From positions 62,001 to 126,000 of the forward strand of contig JAFMVD010000004.1 in the NCBI GenBank assembly GCA_025499625.1: a stretch of 64,000 nucleotides of DNA. Reading direction: 5' to 3'. Below, one piece after another: positions 53,992 through 62,573 of the stretch. The translations under genes were made by a program, and so were the position numbers. The notes under the pieces were generated by a model. It saw nothing but the letters and a program-made list of their open reading frames with translations, did not search any database and was not told the DNA's origin. The DNA comes from Carboxylicivirga fragile (GTDB lineage Bacteria; Bacteroidota; Bacteroidia; Bacteroidales; Marinilabiliaceae). Position 1 is the first letter of the stretch, and each line of letters opens with the position of its first letter.

Positions 53992-54638
53992 AATTGATTC
54001 ATCGAAATTATAGAGTTGTCCGATATATTATTTATCGGCAAACCATAGTAAATCCACAAGACCACCTTTGGACATTTATAGGTGCTTTTTTTTGTATTGG
54101 CATTATTGGTTTTACACACGAAGTATTTTCGTCATTTAGTATTAGCGACAAAGTGTTTTTAATAGGTTCTTTTGGTGCGTCAGCGGTTTTAATATATGGT
54201 GCAACCAATAGTCCATTGGTACAGCCTCGAAATTTAATCGGAGGACATTTGCTTAGTGCTTTTATAGGTGTTACTGTTTATAAGCTATTGGCTAATTTTG
54301 ATGTGTTATGGTTGAATGCTGCGTTGGATGTTTCATTATCCATAGTTGCCATGCAGTGTATAAAAACTTTGCATCCGCCCGGTGGAGCAACAGCATTAAT
54401 CGCTAATCTGGGAACCCCAAAAGTACTAAACTTGGGGTATTTTTATATTCTATATCCTGTATTAACAGGTGTTGCGGTATTATTGGTAATTGCGTTAATT
54501 ACCAATAATATACCTAAAGACAGGTCGTATCAGAACAAGCTCTTACTTAAAATACCTATTAAAAATTTTACTAATAAAAATGATGCATTTCTAAGTATTC
54601 GTAAGCGTTTAATGGGTAAGGTTAATGGTAAATCTTAA
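53988..54638 (+). CDS. HPP-family membrane protein
   Basis: This 216-residue integral membrane protein has the family hallmark LHPPGGATAL (about residue 130) and SFGASAVLIYGATNSPL upstream. A plant chloroplast HPP protein is reported to transport nitrite, so a link to NOx chemistry is attractive here, but it is not established for bacteria. It starts at GTG 53988, overlapping the preceding stop. Confidence 0.88.
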   Translation: MKLIHRNYRVVRYIIYRQTIVNPQDHLWTFIGAFFCIGIIGFTHEVFSSFSISDKVFLIGSFGASAVLIYGATNSPLVQPRNLIGGHLLSAFIGVTVYKLLANFDVLWLNAALDVSLSIVAMQCIKTLHPPGGATALIANLGTPKVLNLGYFYILYPVLTGVAVLLVIALITNNIPKDRSYQNKLLLKIPIKNFTNKNDAFLSIRKRLMGKVNGKS

Positions 54639-54650
54639 AGAAGTATTGAA

Positions 54651-54848
54651 ATGTCAATCAAGAGAGTTTGGAGAGGTGATAGCGTAAATACTTGTGTGGC
54701 ATGTAAAATATGCCAGTCATTTGCGCCAAGGGTATTTAAAGTATTTGATAAAATGATTGTAATGCCGAATGTTGATTATATTAAATATGAAAATGAAATA
54801 CTGGAAGCTGTAGAAAGCTGTCCAACAGGAATAATTAAAATAGATTAA
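54651..54848 (+). CDS. Small ferredoxin
   Basis: This 65-residue protein has CVACKICQSFAP and CPTGIIKID, the layout of a single-cluster ferredoxin of the [3Fe-4S]/[4Fe-4S] type; the third ligand position is Cys in the first motif. It could deliver electrons to the neighbouring di-iron proteins. It lies 12 nt from HPP and 1 nt from DUF2024. Confidence 0.82.
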   Translation: MSIKRVWRGDSVNTCVACKICQSFAPRVFKVFDKMIVMPNVDYIKYENEILEAVESCPTGIIKID

Positions 54849-54849
54849 A

Positions 54850-55113
54850 ATGGAAGTAGCTGTGTGGGATACTTATGTATTAAAAGAAGATGGTAATAAA
54901 ATGCACTTTGATATAGTGGTTCGAGAAGAAGAAAAGAATCCAGATGTTATTTATAAGTATGGACAAGCGTTTCTGAAAGGTAAAAGTGTTGTTTCAGAAT
55001 TAGTGACTTCAAAAGAATGCGAATTTTGCCATATTGAGAATGCCTCAGAAAAGGTTGCGAAAGACATAGAGGATAAAGGTTATCATATTATTGAAATGGA
55101 GAATTGTGATTAG
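54850..55113 (+). CDS. DUF2024 protein
   Basis: This 87-residue protein starts VAVWDTYVLKEDGNKMHFDI, the characteristic beginning of DUF2024. It contains CEFCHIE, a Cys-x-x-Cys pair that could bind metal. It lies 1 nt after the ferredoxin gene and 2 nt before the PepSY gene, so it is strictly cotranscribed. Function is unknown. Confidence 0.85.
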   Translation: MEVAVWDTYVLKEDGNKMHFDIVVREEEKNPDVIYKYGQAFLKGKSVVSELVTSKECEFCHIENASEKVAKDIEDKGYHIIEMENCD

Positions 55114-55115
55114 TT

Positions 55116-56657
55116 ATGGGGAGTTCAGTTAGTAGGTTGGCAAGGTTTTACAAAAAGCTTCACAAATGGCCAGGGTTAATTATTTCAATACTGTTATTGT
55201 ATTATAGTGTTACAGGTATCTTTATGAATCACAGAGAGTTTTTCTCTGGCTGTGATGTAGCGAGAACTGTACTACCTGAAAATTTTCAATATAGCAATTG
55301 GAACAATAGTGCTATTAAGGGAAACCTGATTATAAGTAATGATAGTGTTTTAGTTTATGGTAACATTGGTATTTGGAAAACAGATTCTACATTAAAAAAT
55401 TACCATTCATTTAATGATGGTTTTCCCCAAGGAATGGATAACCGCAAGATTTTTGACGTTCACCGTTCCAAGGATGGAAATTTATATGCAGCTACTCATT
55501 TTGGTCTATTTGCCTACAATATAGAACAAGCTGAATGGAAGAAATTTCAGATAGATGTTGATATTAAACGATTTGTTGCCATTGAAAGCATTGGCGATAC
55601 AATTTATGCCATGAACCGCTCTTATATGTTTAAGGGAGAGTCAAAAGGAAGCGAAACCACATTTCAGAAAGTTGAATTAGAAAAGCCGGATAACTTTGTA
55701 AATGAAGTAAGTCTGTTTCAAACCATTTGGCAAATTCATTCAGGAGAAATATTAGGATTGCCAGGCAAGCTATTTGTTGATTTATTGGGTATTGTCACCT
55801 TTTTTCTTTCGATAACAGGTATTGTTTATTTCTTTTTCCCAGGATGGATAAAAAAGCGCAAACAGAAATCCAAAGAAAGAACTCGAATAATTAAAATAAA
55901 CCGATGGTCGTTAAAGTGGCATAATCATATTGGGGCATGGACTTTTGTAGGGTTAATAATTCTGTTTTTTACAGGTATGTTTCTTCGCCCTCCTTTGCTA
56001 ATAGCTATTGCCAATGCAAGAGTAGCACCTATTAAATATTCACATCTCGACCAAGCAAATCCGTGGTACGATAAACTAAGAGACTTACTGTACGATGAAG
56101 ATAAAAACACTTTCTTACTTTCAACATCCGAAGGAATGTATTACATGCAAATAGAAGAAACGAAGCCCATTCCATTTGAAATTCAACCGCCAATAAGTGT
56201 GATGGGTATAAACACCCTAAAGCCTTATTCTAAAGGAGTATATATGATTGGCTCATTTAGTGGTTTGTTTCTTTGGCATCCATCCCATCCTGAAATATAC
56301 AACTATGCTCAATCAAAGGTCTATCAGGGTAATGCTTCGGGTCGTCCTATTGGCGATTTTAAAATTACCGGACATATAAGCGATACCGATGGCAATCAAC
56401 ATATGGTTGATTATGACAAAGGAATAATTCCCCTACATCACAACAATCAGTTTCCTGAAATGCCTAAGAACATCCTCGATGAATCTAAAATGTCACTATG
56501 GAACTTATCGCTTGAAATACATACCGGACGTTTTTTTCAAAACCTTATAGGTAGCTTTTATATTCTAATTGTTCCCTTGTCTGGATTGGTTGGTATTATG
56601 GTGGTTTTGAGTGGTTATTTGCTGTGGAGAAAACGCTATAGAAAGAAAAATAGCTAA
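55116..56657 (+). CDS. PepSY-associated transmembrane protein
   Basis: This 513-residue protein has four transmembrane helices: LARFYKKLHKWPGLIISILL at the start, one near 215-240, one near 275-295, and one at the C-terminus. PepSY-TM features are the HKWPG motif, IWQIHSGEILGLPGK and LKWHNHIGAWTF with membrane-flanking histidines. A large extracytoplasmic loop lies between the first helices. Such proteins often act as haem-bearing electron-transfer partners or reductases. Here it may link the ferredoxin to the membrane. Confidence 0.83.
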   Translation: MGSSVSRLARFYKKLHKWPGLIISILLLYYSVTGIFMNHREFFSGCDVARTVLPENFQYSNWNNSAIKGNLIISNDSVLVYGNIGIWKTDSTLKNYHSFNDGFPQGMDNRKIFDVHRSKDGNLYAATHFGLFAYNIEQAEWKKFQIDVDIKRFVAIESIGDTIYAMNRSYMFKGESKGSETTFQKVELEKPDNFVNEVSLFQTIWQIHSGEILGLPGKLFVDLLGIVTFFLSITGIVYFFFPGWIKKRKQKSKERTRIIKINRWSLKWHNHIGAWTFVGLIILFFTGMFLRPPLLIAIANARVAPIKYSHLDQANPWYDKLRDLLYDEDKNTFLLSTSEGMYYMQIEETKPIPFEIQPPISVMGINTLKPYSKGVYMIGSFSGLFLWHPSHPEIYNYAQSKVYQGNASGRPIGDFKITGHISDTDGNQHMVDYDKGIIPLHHNNQFPEMPKNILDESKMSLWNLSLEIHTGRFFQNLIGSFYILIVPLSGLVGIMVVLSGYLLWRKRYRKKNS

Positions 56658-56696
56658 TAGATATTTTGTAAATTGTATAAAATTCAAAAATAAAAT

Positions 56697-56873
56697 ATGG
56701 AAGCAAAAGAACAAGTATTAGAAGCCATGAAAAAAGATGGTACACCTTTAAATGCTGGGAAAATTGTAGAATTAACCGGGCTTGACCGTAAAGTTGTTGA
56801 TAAAGCAATGGCTCAATTAAAGAAAGAGGAGACTATTGTTTCTCCTAAAAGATGTTTTTGGATAGCAAAATAA
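56697..56873 (+). CDS. Mini winged-helix DNA-binding protein
   Basis: From ATG 56697 the product is 58 residues: [20 protein letters not shown], then [18 protein letters not shown] and CFWIAK. The layout is one winged helix similar to DsrD and MarR-type mini regulators. It sits 39 nt after PepSY and 18 nt before the cupin gene, and its codons read like its neighbours. It may regulate the cupin-DUF438 end of the cluster. Confidence 0.75.
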   Translation: MEAKEQVLEAMKKDGTPLNAGKIVELTGLDRKVVDKAMAQLKKEETIVSPKRCFWIAK

Positions 56874-56891
56874 TTAGTAAAAATAGAAGTT

Positions 56892-57230
56892 ATGATTTCA
56901 AGAAATTACAAAACAGAACCTCTAAAGGAAAATCCACATAAAGTGGAAGTAAGACAAATGTATAATGATGAATCAGCTCAAATTATGCACATTACTTTAA
57001 AACCCGGAGAAACGTTAAAGCCCCACAAAACGCCTGTTGATGTGGTGTTTTATATATTGGAAGGAACGCCTACTGTTCTTGTTGGAGAAGAAACACAAGT
57101 ATTTGAAAAAGATACATTAATTGAAAGTCCAGCTGATATTGTACATTGTTTAAGTAACGAAAGTGCTGCCGATGCTCGAATATTGGTAACAAAAGCACCA
57201 AGACCTGTTAATAAAACAAGACTATTGTAA
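56892..57230 (+). CDS. Cupin-domain protein
   Basis: This 112-residue single cupin has motif 1 LKPHKTPVDVVFYILEG and motif 2 ESPADIVHCLSNES. The metal ligands expected are the His and Glu of these motifs. No enzyme activity can be inferred. It lies 18 nt before DUF438 and shares its direction. Confidence 0.83.
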   Translation: MISRNYKTEPLKENPHKVEVRQMYNDESAQIMHITLKPGETLKPHKTPVDVVFYILEGTPTVLVGEETQVFEKDTLIESPADIVHCLSNESAADARILVTKAPRPVNKTRLL

Positions 57231-57249
57231 ATTAAAAAACCATTTAGTT

Positions 57250-58494
57250 ATGAGCGAATTATTGAATAACTCAAAATATAGAAAGGATAAGTTAAAAGAA
57301 CTTATTCTTAAACTGCACGATGGCGAATCTGCGGAAGAAGTGAGAAAGCAACTTATAGAATCTTTAAAGAATATTCCTTACGGAGAGGTTGTCGAAGTAG
57401 AACAGGAATTAATTCAAGAAGGGCTACCCGAATCAGAAGTATTGAAACTTTGTGATATTCATGGTTCGGTACTTGAGGGAAATGTTGATGTTAGTGGTGC
57501 TAAAGATATACCCGAAGGTCATCCTGTTGATGTTTTTAAGAAGGAAAATGCAGAACTTAAAAAGGTTGCTGAAAAAGCAAAAGGACTACTGCAAGCCCTT
57601 AGTCAAGTTGGTAAAGGTGAGTATGAAAAATATCTATTCGCTTTGCAAGGATTATTTAATGAATTAATGGACGTTGACAAACACTATCAACGAAAAGAGT
57701 ATTTAGTTTTTCCATATTTAGAGAAAAATGAAATTACTGGTCCACCTAAAGTAATGTGGGGGAAGCACGATGAGATAAGGGAGCAATTAAAAGGTTGTAT
57801 TGAAATTCTAAAAACACCTGAATTAAAAGCCGAAGATTTAGAAGAATCGCTTGAACTATTATTCTATCCTGCCATACAAGGCTTGGTTGATATGGTACAA
57901 AAGGAAGAAGAAATTCTTTTTCCGATGGCAATGGATTTGCTAACGGTTGAAGATTGGTGGAACATTGACAAGCAAACGCTTGAATTTGGTTTTACGCTCT
58001 ACGACCCTCAAGTAGAATGGAAACCTGAAGGGATGTCAGAGGATAGTGGAGAAACCACCGTTTCTGGCGATGGCAATATTCAACTTCCATCGGGTAGTTT
58101 TACGGCTAAAGAAATTATGGCTATCCTAAATACAATTCCTGCCGATATGACCTTTGTTGATAAGGATGATAAGGTAAAGTATTTCACCCAGGGTAAAGAG
58201 CGCATTTTTGCCCGAAGTCGTTCTATAATTAACCGTGATGTTCGCTTGTGCCATCCACCGGGAAGTACCCATATTGTTGAGAAAATTGTTGAAGACTTTA
58301 AATCAGGGAAAGCTTCTCATGCTCCGTTCTGGATTCAGATGAAGGGCAAATTTGTCAAGATAGAATACTTTGCCTTACGTGATGAGAATGGCGAGTATTT
58401 GGGAACGTTGGAGTATTCTCAAGACCTTACTGAGAATAGAGCATTAGAGGGAGAACAACGTATTTTATCTTATGGACAAGCAAAAGACGAGTAA
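57250..58494 (+). CDS. DUF438 protein with hemerythrin and PAS domains
   Basis: This 414-residue protein has an N-terminal DUF438 domain (LKELILKLHDGESAEEVRKQ), a hemerythrin-like domain (residues about 115-245) and a C-terminal PAS domain that ends YSQDLTENRALEGEQRILSY. It probably senses or binds NO or O2 at its di-iron centre. A paralogue follows two genes later but is broken. Confidence 0.9.
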   Translation: MSELLNNSKYRKDKLKELILKLHDGESAEEVRKQLIESLKNIPYGEVVEVEQELIQEGLPESEVLKLCDIHGSVLEGNVDVSGAKDIPEGHPVDVFKKENAELKKVAEKAKGLLQALSQVGKGEYEKYLFALQGLFNELMDVDKHYQRKEYLVFPYLEKNEITGPPKVMWGKHDEIREQLKGCIEILKTPELKAEDLEESLELLFYPAIQGLVDMVQKEEEILFPMAMDLLTVEDWWNIDKQTLEFGFTLYDPQVEWKPEGMSEDSGETTVSGDGNIQLPSGSFTAKEIMAILNTIPADMTFVDKDDKVKYFTQGKERIFARSRSIINRDVRLCHPPGSTHIVEKIVEDFKSGKASHAPFWIQMKGKFVKIEYFALRDENGEYLGTLEYSQDLTENRALEGEQRILSYGQAKDE

Positions 58495-58495
58495 C

Positions 58496-59014
58496 ATGGA
58501 AAAACTAATAATAACACCAAAAACAAAAATATTCGACTTGCTTGAAGCATACCCACAGCTTGAAGATGTCTTAATAGCTGCTGCACCACCATTTAAAAAA
58601 CTTAGAAATCCTGTACTAAGAAAGACAGTTGCTAAAATTACAAGCTTATCGCAAGCTGCAACAATTGGCGGTTTAAAGGTAGAAGAGCTAATTAATAAAC
58701 TTCGTTCGGAAGTTGGGCAAACAGCTAGTAATGATATTGCGGTGGAGAATGGCAATTATGTTACCGAAAAGCCTGATTGGTTCATTGCTGATGATGTTGC
58801 AGAAACTATTGATATACGAGAAATGCTTAATGCTGGAGAGCAACCTGTACATGAAGTGCTTTCTGCTGTAAAGAAACTTGGTGGTAATAAAATACTTAAA
58901 GTGATTGCACCGTTTATCCCAGCTCCCTTGATTGATAAAGCTTTAAGTTTAGAATATAAGCATTGGCTTGATAAAAAAGGGGAAGAAGAATATTGGGTTT
59001 ATTTTAAAGAATAG
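58496..59014 (+). CDS. DUF1858/DUF2249-like protein
   Basis: From ATG 58496 (MEKLIITPKTKIFDLLEAYP) this 172-residue protein has a DUF1858 domain (residues 1-70) and a SirA/DUF2249-like C-terminus (DIREMLNAGEQPVHEVLSAV). DUF1858 proteins accompany hemerythrin and hybrid-cluster proteins in anaerobes. The open frame extends to 58472, but that start overlaps DUF438. Confidence 0.82.
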   Translation: MEKLIITPKTKIFDLLEAYPQLEDVLIAAAPPFKKLRNPVLRKTVAKITSLSQAATIGGLKVEELINKLRSEVGQTASNDIAVENGNYVTEKPDWFIADDVAETIDIREMLNAGEQPVHEVLSAVKKLGGNKILKVIAPFIPAPLIDKALSLEYKHWLDKKGEEEYWVYFKE

Positions 59015-59022
59015 TATGTAAG

Positions 59023-60213
59023 ATGTCAGAATTTACGAATACAAAACAAAAACGACTTGCAAAGTTAAAAGAGGTGTCTAGCCTTATTTTAAAAACAGGG
59101 AATGCCAAGTCATTTATTGATGTCAATAAAGATTTTATTCCTACCGTTATTCCAACAGATTTTATTGAACTGTTTGATGAGATAATCAATGAAGGCAATA
59201 AAATGGAGGAGGTAAAAGTCTTGACCAATAAAGTGTTGAATGTGTTTTATGAACCCATTCGGGATTATAAGCGAATTGAACCTGAACCCGATTCATTTTT
59301 AGGTGTGTTAGAACAGAATAACCACGAAATGGAGTTGGTTTTAAATGAAATTCGTCCTGTTTTTAAAGCCTTTGTAAAAGATACCGACAATAAGGATTTA
59401 AGAAATGAGTTGGCGGAAACCTTAAAGTAACTTGAAGTATTTGTAAAGCATTATACCATTAAAGAAAATGTGTTATTCCCAATTATAGAGAAGACTTGGG
59501 AGGAATATCGCTGTCTTCAAATAATGTGGTCGTTTCAGGATGATATACGCAGGAACTTAAAGACTGTGATTGCTCAACTTACAACAGAAGAACTCGATAT
59601 TAAGCTCTTCAATAAATGTATTGGCGACATTTTCTTCAATATGTTGGCTATTAAGTTTCGTGAAGAAAGAATTCTTTTCCCATTTATTGTAGAAACAATT
59701 ACAGAGAAGCAATTAGAAACGATGAATAGGGAAGGTTTTGAGCTTGGCTATCCATATATTCAACCTGTGCTTACAGAAAGTAAAAAATTAGAATCAGGTA
59801 TTGATGGAAACCTGATTAATCTTGGAACAGGAAGTGTAAGTATTGAGCAAATCAAGCTTATTTTTAATCACTTGCCTGTGGATATAACCTTTGTTGATGA
59901 GAATAATAAAGTTTGTTTTTTTTCAACACCACCCAAACGAATTTTTCCCCGTACCACAGCGATTATTGGAAGAGACGTGAGCAATTGTCATCCGCCTGAA
60001 AGCGTACATGTGGTAGAGCAAATTGTTGAATCGTTTAAAACCGGAGAAAAAGACCAGGCTGATTTTTGGATAAAAATGAGAGGGGAGTATATTCTCATTC
60101 AATATTTTGCAGTTCGAGATGAACAGAAAAATTTCAGAGGCGTAATAGAAGTATCACAAGAAATTTCAGCAATAAAAGCCTTGGAAGGCGAAAAGAGACT
60201 ACTGGATTGGTAA
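59023..60213 (+). pseudogene. Second DUF438-like hemerythrin/PAS protein with premature stop
   Basis: Residues before and after 59428 lie in one frame interrupted by a single TAA (59428-59430). The two sides read ELAETLK and LEVFVKHYTIKENVLFP; a CAA codon would restore the protein. The intact version would be about 396 residues, with the same hemerythrin and PAS organisation as 57250-58494 and a similar end (SQEISAIKALEGEKRLLDW). The mutation could be a point change in the genome. Reinitiation at 59470 would give only the PAS part. Confidence 0.82.
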
Positions 60214-60645
60214 TTTAGAGTTTGCGTGATTAGTAATAATCTAATCTTTTCTTAGTTTCCTCTAGTAATTAATTCTTTATTTGAGGGTAGCTGTCCATAT
60301 ATTTTTTTAAAATTATCGATGCCAGATGGTGAGGTGAAAATTATCGTTTTAAAATTATCGAGATATTGATTTTCTAAAGTGTCGGTTTAATGGTCATACT
60401 GAATTAATAAAAAAGGGGTGTCGCTACACCCCTAAAACACCTAAATAAACGAGCGTAAAGCATTAATAGCTATCCATTTAAAAAAATGTTTTAAATACTC
60501 TTCACAGTATATTACCTACATAGAGGTGTCACGAATATCGCAATGTTTCTTGTTATCACAGTTTATCCTTAGTCCCAAAACTGCTTCTAAGTATTTTTGA
60601 TTTTATAGGCATTTTTTGTTAATATAATTATATTAATTTAACCAT
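60214..60645. other. Gene-free region with minus-strand terminator
   Basis: No credible gene is visible in 432 nt. The only structure is the terminator described next, which belongs to the minus-strand gene to the right. The remainder is A+T-rich and featureless. Confidence 0.6.
60408..60433 (-). terminator. Terminator downstream of the DUF2179/DUF5698-like gene
   Basis: On the minus strand AGGGGTGT and ACACCCCT form a perfect 8-bp stem with a 4-nt loop, followed by a T run. It lies about 215 nt after the stop at 60646. The + strand lacks a T run after the hairpin. Confidence 0.65.
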
Positions 60646-61206
60646 TTACTTTTTTACTAAATCACGTTTATGCTTTATGGGAGTAGGGTTATAGAACACT
60701 TTTTTATTGACAAACCTTACATCTTCAATAGTGTATAAAGCATTTGAATTATGTTCGCGTATAATTTTAACTGCTTTAGCAATTTTTTTGCGGTCTACAA
60801 TAATATATACTACACCAACAGCACCCTTTACACCCTCTGCATTTATAAATGTAACACCATATCCTTCGTCTTTTAAATTATTTACTAAATCGTGAGCATC
60901 ACGTTTAGTAATTACCCTAATTAATTCATGCCCTAATGCCAGGTGTTGTTCTATTTTCATTCCAATGTAGTTTCCAGCTGCAAATCCGCCAGCATAGGCA
61001 ATGTAACACACCCAATTGTCAAGGTTATCAATAATTTCACTAATGGCTAAAATCCAAATTAACACCTCAAAAAAGCCTAATAAGGGTGCCCAATTTCTAT
61101 ATCCTTTAGCTACTAAAATTATTCGAACTGTTCCTAAGCTAACATCAGCAATTCGTGCAATAAATATTAACAGAGGTAAGATGATAAATACGTAATAGTC
61201 AAACAT
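60646..61206 (-). CDS. DUF2179/DUF5698 membrane protein (UPF0316-like)
   Basis: This 186-residue protein has three transmembrane helices in the first 85 residues, including the DVSLGTVRIILVAKG motif of UPF0316/DUF5698. A cytoplasmic DUF2179 domain with AEGVKGAVGVVYIIVDRKK follows. The family function is unknown; a link to small-molecule or nucleotide sensing has been suggested by architecture only. Confidence 0.83.
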   Translation of the reverse strand: MFDYYVFIILPLLIFIARIADVSLGTVRIILVAKGYRNWAPLLGFFEVLIWILAISEIIDNLDNWVCYIAYAGGFAAGNYIGMKIEQHLALGHELIRVITKRDAHDLVNNLKDEGYGVTFINAEGVKGAVGVVYIIVDRKKIAKAVKIIREHNSNALYTIEDVRFVNKKVFYNPTPIKHKRDLVKK

Positions 61207-61250
61207 TTTAATTAAAAGTTATGCTGTGTATATTAATGTGTTATGTTTTT

Positions 61251-61424
61251 TTATTGCACAATATGTGCTTGCTGCTGCCACGGAACAATAAATGAATAAC
61301 TATTGTGGTCTGTTTTTTTGTTTTCGGTAGTTTGATTATAAGGATTACTGCGCTGTTTCATTGAAAATTTTTCATTGCTTATCGGATTGAATGAAGTCTT
61401 TGTTTTTTTAATTTTTGTTTCCAT
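61251..61424 (-). CDS. Small ORF of 57 residues, unknown function
   Basis: The frame from ATG 61424 gives METKIKKTKTSFNPISNEKF and ends with WQQQAHIVQ. It has an ATG, a stop and an unbroken frame, but it has no recognised domain. It may be real because it fills an otherwise empty gap between two genes of the same strand. Confidence 0.4.
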   Translation of the reverse strand: METKIKKTKTSFNPISNEKFSMKQRSNPYNQTTENKKTDHNSYSFIVPWQQQAHIVQ

Positions 61425-61492
61425 CTTAACATGTTTTTAAAATCTATTAGATCTATATGTTTTTGGATTAGAATTATTGATTTATTAATATA

Positions 61493-61906
61493 TTACACCG
61501 AATATGCTTTACTTGCCTCAGGCTGATATTCAACACTTATTATCTTTATGGTTACTATGCCTTTAGGTGCTTCAAACTTAACTGAGTCACCTATTTTGTA
61601 TCCTAACAAAGCACTACCAAGTGGAGAAAAGACGGAAACAAAGCCCTTGGAGAAATCAGCTTCTTTTGGGTAAACAATCTTTACGGTCATAGGTCTTTTT
61701 GTTTCCATGTTTTTAACCAGAACAATAGAATTCATTGTTACATATTCAGGTTCAATAAAATGAGAATCTACCTTTTCAGCTCTTCTAATTTCGCGTGCTA
61801 ATGCATTTAAATTATTTAATTCAACATCCTTTATATTACGAGCAGCCCCAACTAAATTGCTTAATCGTTCGTAGTCGAGTTCTGTTATTTTAATTTTTTT
61901 TTCCAT
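61493..61906 (-). CDS. Rnk-like protein with GreA/GreB C-terminal domain
   Basis: This 137-residue protein has the GreA/GreB C-terminal FKBP-like domain (VTMNSIVLVKN, then VSVFSPLGSALLGYKIGDSV). It begins with a short helix (ITELDYERLSNLVG) instead of the long coiled coil. This is the organisation of Rnk, which binds RNA polymerase without entering the secondary channel. It may adjust transcription under stress. A related copy lies just to the right. Confidence 0.86.
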   Translation of the reverse strand: MEKKIKITELDYERLSNLVGAARNIKDVELNNLNALAREIRRAEKVDSHFIEPEYVTMNSIVLVKNMETKRPMTVKIVYPKEADFSKGFVSVFSPLGSALLGYKIGDSVKFEAPKGIVTIKIISVEYQPEASKAYSV

Positions 61907-61981
61907 GATTGTATTTTTTACTTCTTATTTAGCTTTCGATAATAATTATGATGGCTAGTGAGAATCCTATTTATTAAATTG

Positions 61982-62431
61982 CTATAGATTAAATTTCTTT
62001 TCTTTTTCAGGTTGAAATACTATTTCTTCAATTAGTAACTTGTGCTTAGTCCCAGAATAATTTACATAAATAAAGTCGTGCTCTTTAGCTCCAATACATG
62101 CTAAACCTAAAAGGCTATAGACAGAGATGTCATGCTTTTCATAAATGTTTTGAGGCAAGACAATTTTAACTAGTTGTTTCTGATCATTTTCATTAGAAAG
62201 AATAATTTCAGAATTTAAGGTAACATAGTTTTGTGGTATTCTTTGAGGTTTATATTTTTTACTATTTGCTGCATATAAGTATAACTTGTGCAAGCTCTCC
62301 GGCAACACATGTGCCTTTCCAATATCTTCTCCTACTAGGTTCATTATCCTGAAGTAATCCTTATCTGTAATTGCTTTTCGATTTGTAGAAAAAGACTTTT
62401 CATTTTGGTGATTAACTTTTTTTGTGTCCAT
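61982..62431 (-). CDS. Second Rnk-like protein with GreA/GreB C-terminal domain
   Basis: This 149-residue protein has the same layout as its neighbour (YVTLNSEIILSNENDQKQLV, ISVYSLLGLACIGAKEHDFI). Its N-terminus is longer and polar. The two share limited identity, so they are old duplicates or parallel acquisitions. Its upstream region contains a CGATA/TATCG inverted repeat. Confidence 0.82.
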   Translation of the reverse strand: MDTKKVNHQNEKSFSTNRKAITDKDYFRIMNLVGEDIGKAHVLPESLHKLYLYAANSKKYKPQRIPQNYVTLNSEIILSNENDQKQLVKIVLPQNIYEKHDISVYSLLGLACIGAKEHDFIYVNYSGTKHKLLIEEIVFQPEKEKKFNL

Positions 62432-62478
62432 GTCATAATCTTTTAAAATTAAACTAAATAGACCTGTAGAGTCGGTTG

Positions 62479-62495
62479 CGATAATATAAATATCG
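62479..62495. promoter_or_regulatory. CGATA-n7-TATCG inverted repeat
   Basis: Exact 5-bp arms CGATA and TATCG flank ATATAAA, 48-64 nt upstream of the second Rnk-like gene start. It is a candidate operator for an unknown regulator; the arms are short, so support is modest. Confidence 0.35.
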
Positions 62496-62573
62496 TATCC
62501 GATCTAAAGTTACTGAAGTTTTATAATATTACCATTACAAAATGCTAAATAAGTATTGTTTTCAAACCTAAAT

